Positions 1 to 7,384 of a stretch of 13,887 nucleotides of DNA are shown one piece after another (within the stretch, counting starts at the first letter, position 1; each line of letters opens with the position of its first letter). The translations under genes were made by a program, and so were the position numbers. Origin of the DNA: Planctomycetota bacterium (GTDB taxonomy: Bacteria > Planctomycetota > Phycisphaerae > UBA1845 > CAIVHJ01); contig JACZTW010000067.1 of assembly GCA_022573485.1 (NCBI GenBank), forward strand, positions 1-13,887, given 5' to 3'. The notes under the pieces are model-generated. The model made no database searches. It saw only the letters and a list, made by a program, of their open reading frames with translations, and was not told where the DNA came from.

Positions 1-1
1 C

Positions 2-1207
2 AGCGCTGACCCCGATCGGCTGCATGATCCTGTGTGCGGGGTGCATGCAGACCCGGCCCACGTGGCTGGAATCAAGAACGGCCAGACCCATCACGCCGAG
101 CGCCAACCCACTCCCCCGGCTCAAGAGCGCATTCCGTCTCAGCCTCTCGCGGCGAAGGATCCAGCCCGCGCGGAGCGATCCGTATCGGAGCAAGTCACTC
201 ATTACATCGACAACCTCCCGAGCGAACGGCCCGGGCGTGTCAGTATCGAACCGCGGCACCAACCGACCCATCCCGCCCTGCTCCAGCCGAGCCTCATGGA
301 CGCTCAAAAGCACACGGAATCGATGAGTTCGGCTTCATTGGGTCGGGTGGGGGAGGACTACTTTGGCTATCAGCCGCCCGGTCGCCGCGTGCTGCCGGTG
401 CTGTCCGGCATTTCCATTCGGCCGGTGGCGGAGAGGCCCGTCGCACAGCCCATGCCCGAAGTGGCGATGGCCAACCGTCCGGTCGACGTCGGCCAATCGT
501 CAGTCGCCTTGCCGGCGGCAATCGAGCGCGAGATCGAACGGCTTGAGGCGCTGGTGGCCCAGGAACCAAACGACGTCGACCATCAAGTGCGCTTGCGCTA
601 TTTGTACCTCGCTGAGGGGATGACCGAGAAGGCCCTCGCACTGCCGGAGGATATGAATCCGGATCAGGCGGTCCTGCTCATGAAAATCGTGCAGTCCGCG
701 ATCGCCACACAGAAAGTGATGCACGACCCGACGGCGGTGTCGGAGGAGAGCGTCGAAGCAGTTCAGGACTTGCAGGAATGGCTGGTCTCTAACGCCGACC
801 TGGAGATACCGCGCGTCGTGCTGTGTACGAGCATCCACAGCTACGGTCGCTACGAAGCCATACCGGATGGATTCTTCGTCAGCGGTAAAGCCAACGAAGC
901 GTACCTCTATTGCGAAGTGAAGAACTTCGCCACGGAATCCACGTCCGACGGCAAGTACCGCACGCGAATCGCGCATCGCCTTGAACTCTTGACGCCGCAA
1001 GGCCATTCCGTGTGGAAAGATCCGGACGAAATGGAGGTCATCGACATTTGCCTGAACAAGCGAACCGATTTCTTTTTCAATCGGCTTGTTCAATTGCCGC
1101 TGGGCATCAACCCCGGCGACTATGTCTTGAAAGTGACGGTGGAGGACAAGGTAAAATCGCGCATCGATGAGGCATCGCTGCTGCTGCAGATCAAACCGGC
1201 GGGCTGA
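2..1207 (+). CDS. Hypothetical protein with beta-rich C-terminal domain (5' end cut by window)
   Basis: I do not recognise this family. The frame is open from the first full codon at base 2 to a TGA at 1205-1207, so the gene probably begins outside the window; a GTG at 32 and ATGs at 296 and 323 are possible internal starts without convincing ribosome binding sites. The first hundred or so residues are rich in Pro, Gln, His and Arg and look disordered. A middle part (about bases 510-790) is helical and acidic, with a look of one or two TPR-like helical pairs. The last 130 residues alternate beta-type segments (IPRVVLCTSI, YLYCEVKNF, YVLKVTVED, SLLLQI), as in an immunoglobulin-like sandwich. 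No membrane segment or catalytic motif is seen. The frame has few rare codons and no stop over 1.2 kb, so it is very likely a real gene; the function is unknown. Confidence 0.7.
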   Translation, partial: SADPDRLHDPVCGVHADPAHVAGIKNGQTHHAERQPTPPAQERIPSQPLAAKDPARAERSVSEQVTHYIDNLPSERPGRVSIEPRHQPTHPALLQPSLMDAQKHTESMSSASLGRVGEDYFGYQPPGRRVLPVLSGISIRPVAERPVAQPMPEVAMANRPVDVGQSSVALPAAIEREIERLEALVAQEPNDVDHQVRLRYLYLAEGMTEKALALPEDMNPDQAVLLMKIVQSAIATQKVMHDPTAVSEESVEAVQDLQEWLVSNADLEIPRVVLCTSIHSYGRYEAIPDGFFVSGKANEAYLYCEVKNFATESTSDGKYRTRIAHRLELLTPQGHSVWKDPDEMEVIDICLNKRTDFFFNRLVQLPLGINPGDYVLKVTVEDKVKSRIDEASLLLQIKPAG

Positions 1208-1240
1208 GTGGTGAGCAGGAGCGAACGAACAGTACGCCGC

Positions 1241-1347
1241 AGCGGTCGATCTCGACTCGACTGAGTTCGCCGAAGTCCGTATCGACCGGCAGACGGTCGG
1301 CAGTCTTCGACCCTGAGGCTCAGACCCGAAGGGAGACGCCGACCGCT
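1241..1347. repeat. Nested inverted repeats forming a long imperfect stem-loop
   Basis: This lies in the gene-free stretch 1208-1457. Four complementary pairs are nested in order: AGCGGTCG (1241-1248) with CGACCGCT (1340-1347); CTGAG (1261-1265) with CTCAG (1319-1323); CGAAG (1271-1275) with CTTCG (1305-1309); and CGACCG (1283-1288) with CGGTCG (1294-1299) around the loop GCAGA. Together they could fold into one interrupted stem on either strand. No T-run follows, so it is not a standard intrinsic terminator. It could be a structured RNA, the transcript end of the upstream gene, or an eroded palindromic repeat. Pairing was read by eye and no energy was computed. Confidence 0.45.
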
Positions 1348-1383
1348 ACTCGTCAGACGAACGTCATTGTGGTTTGTGTCAAT

Positions 1384-1412
1384 TTGACTGTAGTGAATCG
1401 GTAGAGTACAGT
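1384..1412 (+). promoter_or_regulatory. Candidate sigma-70-type promoter for the DUF2203 gene
   Basis: TTGACT at 1384-1389 (5 of 6 to TTGACA) is followed after exactly 17 bases by TACAGT at 1407-1412 (4 of 6 to TATAAT). A start point near 1419 would give a leader of about 40 bases before the ATG at 1458. It sits in the most AT-rich part of the intergenic stretch. Confidence 0.45.
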
Positions 1413-1457
1413 CCCGCCAAGGATGATAAAGCGCTCCCGCGTCGTTTGAGGTGACCT

Positions 1458-1901
1458 ATGAGCTTGAATGGATTCGAAATGACCGATACGCACGACGCCG
1501 CAGCCACTTCCGCGAAGTATTTTACCGTGGCTGAGGCAAACGCCGCGCTGCCGCTGGTCAAACGCATCGCAAAGGATATTGTCGAGCAACGTCGGCAGGT
1601 CATGGCCTACCACGCCCAGTTGCAGGAGGGCGATCTGCCGAATCTGGAAAGAGATCGCCTGGAATCCGCGCGCTCCCAAGCCACCGACAAGCTCAACAAC
1701 TTGGCCAATGAACTGACGGACATTGGTTGTGAGCTGAAGGATTGGGAGAGCGGGCTGGTCGACTTCCCCGCCCGGATGGACCGCCGCGATGTCTGCCTAT
1801 GCTGGAAGCTCGGCGAGGAGCAAATCACGAAGTGGCACGAGGTCTACGCCGGCTTCGCCGGCCGCGAGCCCATCACCGCCGCCAACGACTTCGAGGGTTG
1901 A
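1458..1901 (+). CDS. DUF2203 family protein
   Basis: The product is 147 residues and matches the DUF2203 family as I know it. It opens with YFTVAEANAALPLV (residues 21-34). A long charged helical stretch follows (about 35-95). It closes with the family block GLVDFPA (99-105), CLCWKLGE (113-120), a Trp-His pair (126-127) and GFAGREPI (132-139). The biochemical role of the family is not known. The ATG at 1458 is preceded by GAGGTGA at 1448-1454, a good ribosome binding site, which supports it over the in-frame ATG at 1479. The gene is convergent with top6A, with only six bases between the two stop codons, and both stops lie inside one palindrome. Candidate promoter at 1384-1412. The family call is firm; a function cannot be given. 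Confidence 0.88.
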   Translation: MSLNGFEMTDTHDAAATSAKYFTVAEANAALPLVKRIAKDIVEQRRQVMAYHAQLQEGDLPNLERDRLESARSQATDKLNNLANELTDIGCELKDWESGLVDFPARMDRRDVCLCWKLGEEQITKWHEVYAGFAGREPITAANDFEG

Positions 1902-1914
1902 GCCGGCTCAATCC
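1895..1914. terminator. Palindrome spanning the stop codons of two convergent genes
   Basis: TTGAGCCGGCTCAA at 1898-1911 is a perfect 14-base palindrome. It extends by one G-T pair and two G-C pairs to 1895-1914. As RNA it folds as an 8-bp stem with a CCGG loop on both strands. The TGA of the DUF2203 gene (1899-1901) and the TGA of top6A (1908-1910, minus strand) both lie in it. There is no T-run on either side, so action as a bidirectional terminator is only an inference. Confidence 0.4.
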
Positions 1915-3089
1915 AGCCATTCCGACTTCTTCTTGAGCTTGCGCGGGAGGTATTCCTCGGTCAGATAGCTCAGGCTCTTGCTGATCATTGCTTCGACTTC
2001 CATCTTGAAGCCGTTGCGGATCATCTTCTTGATTTCCTTCTCCCACGGCTTCTTGCCCTTGAACCAAGGATAGGCCAGTATCTGCTTGGCCCGCTTGATG
2101 TCGTTCTTGTCCAGTTCGATTTTCACGTCGTCGGTCAGGCCGCAGCGTTCATAGTCAAAGCTCGACACGCCGATGAACTTGGCATCCGGGATCGCCATGC
2201 GGCGTGACTCGAAAGCCAGATTGATCGAGCCCTGTTTGATCACCGAGTAAATGTAATACCCCCAAGGGTCGTTATCGAGCAAGACATAGATCGGCAGGCG
2301 GAGTTCGTGGTGCAGTCGAAACAGCAGGCGGCGCACGCCGCGCGGCGGCTGGCCCCCGCCGTGCATCAGCAGGCAATTGTGCGTCTGCCAGAATTTGTCT
2401 TCGACAAACCTCCGCCAAATCGTTCCCTTTTCAACGTGCAGCACGAACTTTGCTTTGCACTTCTTGAACTTGATGACCTCCGGCTCCACGATGCTGGGGA
2501 TGGCATAGCCGCCGCTGCCCAATCGCGAGGCGTCGATCAAGTCGCCGGAGTCGACGAACTGCAAGTCGCCGATCAGAGCCCCTTTGCTGTCGGCGAAGAC
2601 GTGCAATTCCTCGCGCAGCGCATCCGCCGCGACTTCGAGATCTTCCAGCACGGGATCGGACTCAGCCTGGTCGTCGAAGGTCTTCTCCGTCGTGCCTTTA
2701 ATGGTATGCTTGGACATGTAGTAAATCTGTCGGATGCTGGCGCTCTTGCCGGCGTCGATCAATTCCTTGCACTTGGAGGCGACCAACATCGTCTGCATGA
2801 ACCGCTTGGCCTGCCCGTAATTGAACAAGCTGCGCTGCTGCGTATTGCTGCCCATTTCAATGAGGCGCGATTTGACGTTGAACTTGACATTGCTCAGCGA
2901 CCGTATGGGAATTTCCAGCGCGGGGTCGGTGCCTTTGGCCGCTTGGGCGACGATTTGATCCGCGAGTTGCTCAAGACTCGCGCCGGCATCGCCGTTGCCG
3001 GACTTCCGCCGCTTACGCGGCGCCGCTTGGCGCGCCGGCCGGGTCGCTTTGCGTGTCGTCGTCGTCGTCTTCACCTTCTTCTTGGCCAA
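1908..3089 (-). CDS. top6A: DNA topoisomerase VI subunit A (Spo11/Top6A family)
   Basis: This is the DNA-cleaving subunit of the type IIB topoisomerase, which makes a double-strand break through a tyrosyl-DNA link while Top6B supplies the ATP-driven gate. The 393-residue product has the CAP/winged-helix motif SIRQIYYM at 118-125; by family alignment Arg120 and the second Tyr, Tyr124, are the catalytic pair. The Toprim metal site follows: Glu220 in VLHVEKGT and Asp272/Asp274 in LLDNDPWG. Length is close to archaeal Top6A. An unusual N-terminal tail (residues 1-33) is rich in Lys, Arg and Thr. The start codon is TTG at 3087-3089. It is chosen because AGGAG lies six to seven bases upstream and because the gap to the top6B stop is nine bases. 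The site overlaps the top6B TAG, which suggests coupled translation. The partner gene lies directly upstream, so both subunits of the enzyme are present. The family call is firm. Confidence 0.95.
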   Translation of the reverse strand: MAKKKVKTTTTTRKATRPARQAAPRKRRKSGNGDAGASLEQLADQIVAQAAKGTDPALEIPIRSLSNVKFNVKSRLIEMGSNTQQRSLFNYGQAKRFMQTMLVASKCKELIDAGKSASIRQIYYMSKHTIKGTTEKTFDDQAESDPVLEDLEVAADALREELHVFADSKGALIGDLQFVDSGDLIDASRLGSGGYAIPSIVEPEVIKFKKCKAKFVLHVEKGTIWRRFVEDKFWQTHNCLLMHGGGQPPRGVRRLLFRLHHELRLPIYVLLDNDPWGYYIYSVIKQGSINLAFESRRMAIPDAKFIGVSSFDYERCGLTDDVKIELDKNDIKRAKQILAYPWFKGKKPWEKEIKKMIRNGFKMEVEAMISKSLSYLTEEYLPRKLKKKSEWLD

Positions 3090-3098
3090 TCGTCTCTC

Positions 3099-5069
3099 CT
3101 AGCGGCGGACTGCCTTGCGTTTCTTGCGGGGTGCTTTCTTTCGCTGCGACTTTGGTGCGGCTCGCTTCCTCGGCTTGGAATCGTCCTCGAACAGCGTTTC
3201 CGAATGACCATCGACCTCTGAATCGCGATCAACGACCAGCGTGTACTCGAGCATTTCCTCGGAATCCGCGCGGCGATCGATTCGCTTGCCGTGCTCATCG
3301 AACTCCATGTCCGCAGCGAGCGTAGACTGCCGAGCAAGCCTCACTAAGTCCGCCTTGAAACGGTCCTTGTTGATCACTCGAATCGACCGCGTCGCGTTTA
3401 CGACTTCGTCGATATAGCGCGTGAACACGTCGCGTCGCCGCGCATAGGCCTGTTTCTTTTTCTTGCGTTTGAGCAATGTGCCGAGCCGCCGGCCGCACTC
3501 CGCGATGGCCAGCTTGATTTCCTTGCGGATTTCGTCGTAGTCCGCGACGGCTTCCTTCGACTCGGACGTGAAGGGCACCCACACACTGGCCACGTGAATC
3601 AAGATGAGCAGCGGCGCCGATGGCAGCGTGCCTCTCGATTGCGAGATGCCATAATTGCCCCACTTGGTCTGCACGACGCTCTTGTGCATGCAGCAGCCGG
3701 ACTGCTGATACAGCAGCGGCACGCGATTGGCGAAGCGAATCACGCGCGCCTGAACCGGCTCGGTCTTCTTACCGTTCTGTTCGTGTTTGTCCCTCTCGTC
3801 CGGCCCGAGTTCGCCGCCGTAGGCCAAGCCCACTTCGATTTGAAACGGATTGCCGCGGTACACGGCGGGCGGGCGTGTGCTGGCGGAGTAGAACTCTGCT
3901 TTGACGCCCTGCAACAAGCCCGAGAGAATCTGCTCGGCACCGATGGGGGCCAGGCAGTTGGTCGGCGGAGCCATCAGTTTGGTCTTTTGCAGCTCCTTGT
4001 AGACCCGCTCAATGTCCTGACCGTTCAGGCGGCCGAGGTAGCTTCGAGCGGTTAGCCCGGCAGCCTTGCACACTCGATCCGCCACTCTGGAACTCACGCG
4101 CGAGAAATCCTTCTGCAGAAAAGCGCCGAGATACTTCGTGGAAGCGTCATCGAGCATCTTGATCATGATGCCCAGTTCCACGCCGTGCGGGTGCGGTTTG
4201 ATCTCCAGCGGCAGGGCCGGCAGTTCCTCGACGCTACGCGGATACTCCACCGCCGCGTCCGTCGGAGACTTGTAGGTGAAGGCGCAGTGCGGGTTGGCGA
4301 TCGCGGTCTGGAGCATGTATTCATCAACCGACTGCCGGCCTTTGATGTAGCCCGCGACCAGATCGATCATCACCTCCGTGCCATGTTTCCACTCCACCGT
4401 GACTTTTTCATCTTTGATGATTTCGGGTTTGTTTTTCTTGGTGTCGATTTGGAGTTGGTAGTGATGCGCTTCTCTTTTGCCGGCGATGCGCGACGTAATG
4501 TGGATGGGGCGGCCGGTCGTCAACAGGCCGTACATGCCGGCGGCACTGATGCCGATGCCCTGCTGGCCTCGCGACATTTTGAGCCGGTGGAACTTCGAGC
4601 CGTACAGCAGCTTGCCGAAGATGTTGGGGATCTGCTCTTTTACAATGCCGGGGCCGTTGTCGCGAACCTTGACGCGGTAGCGATCCTCGTCCGTCTGGCG
4701 AATCTCAACGTGGATCTCCGGCAGGATGTGCGCTTCCTCGCAGGCGTCGAGGCTGTTGTCCACTGCTTCCTTGACCGTGGTGAGCAGAGCCTTGCGCTTG
4801 TTATCGAATCCGAGCAAATGGCGATTCTTGGCAAAGAACTCAGAGATGGAAATGTGTCGCTGTTCGGCGGCCATCGACTCGGCAGTCGCGCGCTTGGGCA
4901 GGACACGTGGCCGGGCGGGCGGACGCATCGACTTCTTCGCTCCGCGTTTCTTCGGCTTCGCTGCCGGAGCCTTACTCTGTGCCTTCGTCAATGCCACCCT
5001 CCCGCCGCGGAAGCCCAGTTCGAGCTGTTTGGATTTGAGAGACCGTGTTGATCTCTTTTTTTTCGCCAT
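3099..5069 (-). CDS. top6B: DNA topoisomerase VI subunit B (GHKL ATPase)
   Basis: This is the ATPase and strand-gating subunit of topoisomerase VI. With the ATG at 5069 the product has 656 residues. The Bergerat fold shows KEAVDNSLDA (Glu101 and Asn105, ATP hydrolysis and Mg binding), RDNGPGI (from Asp137) and SRGQQGIGIS (GQQGIG at 168-173). A helix-two-turn-helix region follows at about 315-380 (AAGLTARSYLGRLNG). The transducer motif WVPFTSESKEA contains the switch lysine (Lys505). Archaeal Top6B is about 530 residues. The excess here is a basic N-terminal tail of about 65 residues and a C-terminal tail of about 80, whose last 25 are mostly Lys, Arg, Ala and Pro. The start at 5069 has GGTGG five bases upstream and gives an MAKKK beginning like Top6A; an in-frame ATG at 5081 adds four residues but lacks a binding site. 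First gene of the top6B-top6A operon. The family call is firm, the start less so. Confidence 0.95.
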   Translation of the reverse strand: MAKKKRSTRSLKSKQLELGFRGGRVALTKAQSKAPAAKPKKRGAKKSMRPPARPRVLPKRATAESMAAEQRHISISEFFAKNRHLLGFDNKRKALLTTVKEAVDNSLDACEEAHILPEIHVEIRQTDEDRYRVKVRDNGPGIVKEQIPNIFGKLLYGSKFHRLKMSRGQQGIGISAAGMYGLLTTGRPIHITSRIAGKREAHHYQLQIDTKKNKPEIIKDEKVTVEWKHGTEVMIDLVAGYIKGRQSVDEYMLQTAIANPHCAFTYKSPTDAAVEYPRSVEELPALPLEIKPHPHGVELGIMIKMLDDASTKYLGAFLQKDFSRVSSRVADRVCKAAGLTARSYLGRLNGQDIERVYKELQKTKLMAPPTNCLAPIGAEQILSGLLQGVKAEFYSASTRPPAVYRGNPFQIEVGLAYGGELGPDERDKHEQNGKKTEPVQARVIRFANRVPLLYQQSGCCMHKSVVQTKWGNYGISQSRGTLPSAPLLILIHVASVWVPFTSESKEAVADYDEIRKEIKLAIAECGRRLGTLLKRKKKKQAYARRRDVFTRYIDEVVNATRSIRVINKDRFKADLVRLARQSTLAADMEFDEHGKRIDRRADSEEMLEYTLVVDRDSEVDGHSETLFEDDSKPRKRAAPKSQRKKAPRKKRKAVRR

Positions 5070-5089
5070 CCAGGCCACCATGCCGCGTG

Positions 5090-5095
5090 TATAAT
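5090..5095 (+). promoter_or_regulatory. Candidate -10 element upstream of the zinc-ribbon gene
   Basis: A perfect TATAAT lies about 60 bases before the ATG at 5156, between divergent genes and just outside the top6B start. No convincing -35 hexamer lies 16-18 bases upstream, so this is weak evidence. The same bases read on the minus strand give TATACA immediately before top6B, which could serve that operon. Confidence 0.3.
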
Positions 5096-5155
5096 GATTC
5101 GGTTGGTCATCTTATTGCTTTTGGGGTGTAGTTCAAGACACAAGAGCCCAACAAG

Positions 5156-5785
5156 ATGCGTCGTTTGATCACTGGCGTGGTTCTCCTTTTTTCCGGGTCG
5201 ATGCTCATCATCGGTGCGATGACCTATCGAAAGCCCGCCTATTGGTACCCGCATGTGGTCAATCGGTACGGATTCAACTTTTCATCCTGGCGCGGTAGCG
5301 TGTTTCTCGGTTTCTGGCGCCTCGACCGAACGTCCGCGTCGACAACGCAATCTTCGTTTTCGATTCTGCCCGACGACATCGATTTGGATGACCTCTATCT
5401 GTCCGGGCGCGGGTTTAGCGTCTCGACCGCGACTTTTCCGAATGTTCGTCACTTCGTGTGGGCCAGTACAGTGGAGCGAGGATCCGTGAACGACAGCGCT
5501 TGCGCACAATGTCGGGCTTCCACCGCCGGATGTGCATTCGGCACGGGCCGGACTTACATGCTGGGCTTGCCATTGTGGATGATGCTCCTGAGTTTGGGCT
5601 GGCTCCCGTTTTTGCTGGTGCGGAATCGTCTGCGGTCCTTGAGGCGCCGTCGCAGGGGCTTGTGCCTCAAATGCGGGTACAATCTCCAGGGCAACACCTC
5701 AGGCAGATGTCCGGAATGCGGTACGGCTGTCGACAGCGGCCTCGAACGTGCAAATCACCCGGCACGATTCCGCAAGGCGAGCTGA
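5156..5785 (+). CDS. Membrane protein with C-terminal zinc ribbon (planctomycete type)
   Basis: The 209-residue product has a hydrophobic N-terminal segment (about residues 5-22) and a second one (about 136-155). Between them lies a region of about 110 residues, probably outside the membrane. After a strongly basic stretch (RSLRRRRR, 160-167) comes a zinc ribbon with Cys170, Cys173, Cys185 and Cys188 in the pattern CLKCGYN, then GNTSGRCPEC. Proteins with one or two membrane segments and this exact style of ribbon are numerous in planctomycetes; I know of no assigned function. The positive-inside rule places the ribbon in the cytoplasm. The ATG is the first in frame, with only a poor AAGAG-like site upstream. 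It is divergent from top6B and convergent with the esterase gene (10-base gap). Unlike its neighbours it has several non-synonymous-looking low-complexity stretches (Ser/Thr rich), but no sign of frameshift. Confidence 0.75.
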   Translation: MRRLITGVVLLFSGSMLIIGAMTYRKPAYWYPHVVNRYGFNFSSWRGSVFLGFWRLDRTSASTTQSSFSILPDDIDLDDLYLSGRGFSVSTATFPNVRHFVWASTVERGSVNDSACAQCRASTAGCAFGTGRTYMLGLPLWMMLLSLGWLPFLLVRNRLRSLRRRRRGLCLKCGYNLQGNTSGRCPECGTAVDSGLERANHPARFRKAS

Positions 5786-5795
5786 GCACTTCCGG

Positions 5796-7316
5796 TCACA
5801 TGCCCTTGCCGGCCTGGAAGCGATCGATGATGTGCTCATACATCGGCCGAACCTTGGGTCGATGAAACGTGTGGCCCATTCCGGGCACAATTTCGACTTC
5901 GGCGTCGCTGCCCAGTTTGGCCAGCGATTCCTTGAGCAGTCGAGCCGCCCCGTCTAAATAGAAGTCGTCCTTCTCGCCGGCGTAGATGTGCAGTTTGCCG
6001 CGCAGCTTTGGCGAAAGTGTTGGCCAATTCCGCTCCAGCACGAGGCGAATGTCGTACGACTCCCAGGCCTTGGCCACTTCGGGATCGATCATGCCGGTCG
6101 CTCGATCAAAAAGCGGTACAGGCTCGCCGTTTGGCCCACGGGGACCGAAGACCGCTTCAAATGAGTGAATCTGCCCGCCCGGCCCGAGGATTTCTTCCAA
6201 CTTCACGAAATCATCGTACCACAGGCTCACCTGCCCCCCGCGACCACGGGCGATCGGGCGTCTGCTGCCTGACTCGTCGATAAACATGCTCGTGCCCGGC
6301 TTGTAGAGGTCGATGTTCTGGAAGTTGCGGAAGTCAACCGGGTCGGGCACATGAGCCCAGCAGCCGTTGAAAGCGTCCGGGTAGGTGATTTGAAGCCACA
6401 GACAACTCCAGCCGCCCGACGAAATGCCCGTGGCATAGCGGTGCTCGCCGGACTGCGCGCCGTGGAACTTTCGCTCGACCTCGGGGATCAGCTCTTCAAC
6501 CAGCGCCCGCCCCCAGGGACCGTTGTTCGCCGAATCGGCGAACACGCTATGGCCTCGATAGCACTGAGGGTCCGGGACGACTTGCAACACTCGATCCGCC
6601 AGATCGCCCGCTCCCGTCATGGCCATGATCATCGGCAACTGCGCCGCGAAGCGATGATCGCTGCCGAAGCCGCCAATCCAGTACAGCACCGGATATTTTC
6701 GATCGGAGTCCTGCTGCCAGTCCTTCGGCAGCATGACGGCGGCGCGCATCTTGATCTTGCGCCCATGGAACTTCGAGAGCAGCGCACTTTCGACCTCGAT
6801 GAGTTTGATGCGCTCGGTCTCCGGGAACGGCTGTTCCTCGACGACGTTATCGAGGTGCAATCGCACGGTGCCGGTCTTGATTGGATCAAGCGCGAGCACT
6901 TTCGGATCGCTGAACAAATCGCCCGGCCCCTCGCCGGGTCGAGGATGATCGAGACTGCGGCGGGCGATCGCCTGCACGGTGTACTCGCCGGGCGCCAAGT
7001 CACGCAGAGCACCGGGATGGGACAGCGCATGCTCACCGATGTGGATCGGCTCCGTCGGATTCCAGTTCTTCACGTCCAACGCCACCGTTTGCGGTGGATT
7101 GAACCAGTTGGAAAGATCCTGTCGCGGCTCGCCTCTTGGGGCCTTGGAGATGACGACGTAAACACGGCCTGTATAGGGAGCGCTTTGCAGTTTCGTCTCG
7201 AACGTGATTTGAAATTGCAGCGGCTGGTCCACGGGCGGCGCGTGCTGCGCGACGGCCGGCAAGGACAACAAGTGCAAGACCGCTCCGGCGGCGCAGCAAG
7301 TAATTCGCATGCACAT
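5796..7316 (-). CDS. Secreted alpha/beta-hydrolase, esterase-D / enterochelin-esterase-like
   Basis: The 506-residue product begins with a probable signal peptide: a basic Arg4, a hydrophobic core at about 5-20, and an AVAQ-type cleavage site near residue 24. A beta-rich N-terminal domain (about 30-160) precedes a hydrolase of the Esterase (PF00756) kind. The nucleophile elbow is GISSG at 297-301 (Ser299), after HRYATG. A likely acid is Asp450 or Asp451 in AGEKDDFY. The catalytic His is His482 in PGMGHTFH. These residues are in the expected order for a Ser-Asp-His triad. The substrate cannot be read from sequence; members of this family cleave siderophore, feruloyl or other ester bonds outside the cytoplasm. 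The ATG at 7316 is supported by AAAGGAG five bases upstream. It lies 68 bases after clpS on the same strand; co-transcription is possible but a functional link is not obvious. The second half of the protein has no membrane segment. Confidence 0.85.
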   Translation of the reverse strand: MCMRITCCAAGAVLHLLSLPAVAQHAPPVDQPLQFQITFETKLQSAPYTGRVYVVISKAPRGEPRQDLSNWFNPPQTVALDVKNWNPTEPIHIGEHALSHPGALRDLAPGEYTVQAIARRSLDHPRPGEGPGDLFSDPKVLALDPIKTGTVRLHLDNVVEEQPFPETERIKLIEVESALLSKFHGRKIKMRAAVMLPKDWQQDSDRKYPVLYWIGGFGSDHRFAAQLPMIMAMTGAGDLADRVLQVVPDPQCYRGHSVFADSANNGPWGRALVEELIPEVERKFHGAQSGEHRYATGISSGGWSCLWLQITYPDAFNGCWAHVPDPVDFRNFQNIDLYKPGTSMFIDESGSRRPIARGRGGQVSLWYDDFVKLEEILGPGGQIHSFEAVFGPRGPNGEPVPLFDRATGMIDPEVAKAWESYDIRLVLERNWPTLSPKLRGKLHIYAGEKDDFYLDGAARLLKESLAKLGSDAEVEIVPGMGHTFHRPKVRPMYEHIIDRFQAGKGM

Positions 7317-7384
7317 GCCAACTCCTTTGGAAAGGACGGTTCGAGCGAAACAAACCTGCTCGGAAACGGAGATATGATAATGCT

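Noticed and set aside
500..1093. Minus-strand open frame of 197 codons opposite the first gene
   Set aside because: No motif or binding site; the plus-strand frame continues unbroken from the window edge and has the more natural protein composition.
2307..3221. Long plus-strand open frame (304 codons) opposite top6A
   Set aside because: It lies antisense to a gene with firm family motifs; high GC content produces such frames. Its product has no recognisable motif and a composition typical of a shadow.
4185..5051. Plus-strand open frame of 288 codons opposite top6B
   Set aside because: Antisense to the top6B ATPase domain; no family motif, no ribosome binding site.
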